The position numbers were made by a program, and so were the translations under genes. From the NCBI RefSeq assembly GCF_001428005.1, contig NZ_LMSB01000004.1, forward strand, positions 10,046-74,045: a stretch of DNA of 64,000 nt, in the 5' to 3' direction. Within the stretch, counting starts at the first letter, position 1; every line of letters begins with the position of its first letter. The notes under the pieces are model-generated. The model saw only the letters and a program-made list of their open reading frames with translations. It did no database searches and was not told the origin of the DNA. Shown in pieces: positions 62,961 to 64,000 of this stretch. Source of the stretch: Arthrobacter sp. Soil736 (GTDB taxonomy: Bacteria > Actinomycetota > Actinomycetes > Actinomycetales > Micrococcaceae).

Positions 62961-63491
62961 TTAGCGGGTGATGGCATGCAGCTCCTCACGCACGTGTTGC
63001 GGCTCGCCGTCCGGCCCGTTGTAGTCGAACCAGCCGGGCCGCACGACCGTGTACGGCAGGCCGCTGGCGCGGACGAGCCGTTCGGAACGGCGCTTCCAGT
63101 CGTGGGCCTCGGTGGACCGGTTGTAGGCTCCGGTGCGGTTGGTGACCCCGATGGAGGTCATCAGCGCTACCCGTGCTGTCCGTTTGCCCAGGGCAGTTAG
63201 GACGTTGCGCACCCCGCCGTAGTCGACAGTCTCGGCACCGACCTTGCCGGCGCCGTCGGAGCCGAGGGTGAACACGACGGCGTCGATCCCCTCCACTGCG
63301 CCGGTCAGCGTCTCGGGCCGGGTGACGTCCCCGACGACGGCTTCCGCTTCCTTCGGCAGCCGCCGGGCCTTGTCGAGGTGGCGCACCAGGGCACGGGTGG
63401 TGTGCCCCTGCCGGATCGCTACCTCGACGACGAGCCGGCCGACGCTGCCGGTCGCACCGACAACCAGCACGGTGCTGGGGCGAGTGGCCAC
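62961..63491 (-). CDS. NAD(P)-binding SDR-like (NmrA/SDR_a5) protein, short
   Basis: 176 residues. GATGSVGRLVV is the dinucleotide motif; MTSIGVTNRTGAY and YTVVRPGWFDYN follow the atypical-SDR pattern. Relatives usually continue for another 40-70 residues after RPGWFDYN, so the C-terminus looks truncated. GTG start with AAGGAG upstream. Confidence 0.75.
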   Translation of the reverse strand: MATRPSTVLVVGATGSVGRLVVEVAIRQGHTTRALVRHLDKARRLPKEAEAVVGDVTRPETLTGAVEGIDAVVFTLGSDGAGKVGAETVDYGGVRNVLTALGKRTARVALMTSIGVTNRTGAYNRSTEAHDWKRRSERLVRASGLPYTVVRPGWFDYNGPDGEPQHVREELHAITR

Positions 63492-63658
63492 TGTTGCTCC
63501 TTGAGTGTTGGGGGTCTTGCGGCCGGAGGCCAGGGTTCCTCTCCATACAACAGCAGTCGATCCCCGTTTGGGAGGGGCTGTTGATACAGGTACTCCCAGT
63601 GCCTCCCGCCCATGGTTGAAGGCTCCTAGGGTGGAGAACCGGAGAACAGGAGATCATC

Positions 63659-64000
63659 ATGAGCGACGTCATTGTTGTCATCGGAGCCGGATCGATCGGT
63701 CAGGCAATCGCCCGGCGCGTCAGCGCGGGCAAGCGGGTTGTGTTGGCGGACCTGAACCAGGGCAACGCCGACGCGGCGGCCGAGGTGTTGGGCAACGCCG
63801 GTTTCGAGGTCAGCACAATGACCGTCGACGTGTCCTCGCGCCAGTCCGTTCACGCCCTGGTCGAGGCGGCCACGGCATTGGGCGACGTCACGGGTGTCAT
63901 CCACGCCGCAGGTGTCTCACCCAGCCAGGCGTCGCCGGAAACCATCCTGGCTGTGGACCTGTACGGGACTGCCGTGCTGCTCGAGGAATTCGGGAACGTC
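63659..64000 (+). CDS. Short-chain dehydrogenase, 5' part (runs off window)
   Basis: The first 114 codons are present. VIVVIGAGSIGQAIARRV is the dinucleotide fold, DLNQGNADAAAE the cofactor-specificity loop, VIHAAGVSPSQAS the NNAG equivalent. AGGAG six bases before ATG. Divergent from the NmrA-like gene. Family clear, substrate unknown. Confidence 0.88.
   Translation, partial: MSDVIVVIGAGSIGQAIARRVSAGKRVVLADLNQGNADAAAEVLGNAGFEVSTMTVDVSSRQSVHALVEAATALGDVTGVIHAAGVSPSQASPETILAVDLYGTAVLLEEFGNV

Noticed and set aside
63419..63613. Small minus-strand frame starting MGGRHWEYLYQQPLP
   Set aside because: The first 40 residues look plausible, but it lies mostly in a divergent promoter gap and then overlaps the NmrA-like gene out of frame; no ribosome site.

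Overview
The window looks like a chromosomal segment of a high-GC Gram-positive actinobacterium, most likely Arthrobacter or a close relative in the Micrococcaceae. I base this on GC-rich codon use, frequent GTG starts, short actinobacterial-type adenylate kinase, a DUF222 (HNH-family) protein, a DUF6221 protein, and a gcv operon behind a tandem glycine riboswitch. Organism identity is an inference. No rRNA, tRNA, CRISPR array or intact insertion sequence was seen.

Layout. (1) 1-5.3 kb, minus strand: tandem glycine riboswitch, gcvP, gcvT, gcvH and the 5' part of glyA, a complete glycine-cleavage/one-carbon operon. (2) 5.6 kb: a small secreted protein. (3) 6.0-10.8 kb, minus: gluconokinase, L-idonate 5-dehydrogenase-like enzyme, an SDR riddled with ~100-nt internal duplications, a 2-hydroxyacid dehydrogenase and another SDR, probably gluconate/idonate-type sugar-acid catabolism. 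(4) 10.9-16.3 kb: 5-oxoprolinase genes pxpA-pxpB-pxpC with an MFS transporter and a divergent LysR regulator. (5) 16.4-18.2 kb: a small CPxxGxW-type protein, two diverged structured repeats and a C-terminally truncated DUF222 protein. (6) 18.4-21.1 kb: RraA-type aldolase plus aminotransferase, and a divergent unknown HTH-like gene.

(7) 21.1-30.3 kb: an eight-gene minus-strand operon (P-loop kinase, sugar ABC importer, polyol dehydrogenase, SDR, second kinase, LacD-type aldolase) with a divergent LacI regulator and three near-perfect operators: a polyol/ketose utilisation unit. (8) 30.4-34.5 kb: membrane-anchored hypothetical, adenylate kinase, two SDRs and a MmyB-type XRE regulator. (9) 34.6-42.5 kb: GntR regulator, soluble cache-domain protein, MFS transporter, FAD amine-oxidase-like protein, DapA-family aldolase and aminoaldehyde dehydrogenase; the transporter and the enzyme set are preceded by two almost identical promoter/operator sequences.

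(10) 42.5-57.9 kb: accessory zone with an ArsR-LMW phosphatase fusion, VOC proteins, an ECF sigma factor unit, PadR-DUF1048-DrrAB efflux, a sugar-porter MFS and many broken genes (DUF2975, ABC ATPase, a truncated lipoprotein, a decayed aminoglycoside phosphotransferase, an MFS fragment). (11) 58.0-64.0 kb: AhpD-like protein, TetR, DUF1801, DinB, cupin, SDR/ADH oxidoreductases and a partial SDR at the window end.

Several frame breaks are single-base indels in otherwise well conserved genes, and the duplications in the 8-kb SDR have read-like lengths. A fair share of the apparent decay may therefore be sequencing or assembly error; this is flagged case by case. Four copies of a GC-rich palindrome (consensus core GACGACGGCGGGA plus its complement) are scattered through the window.
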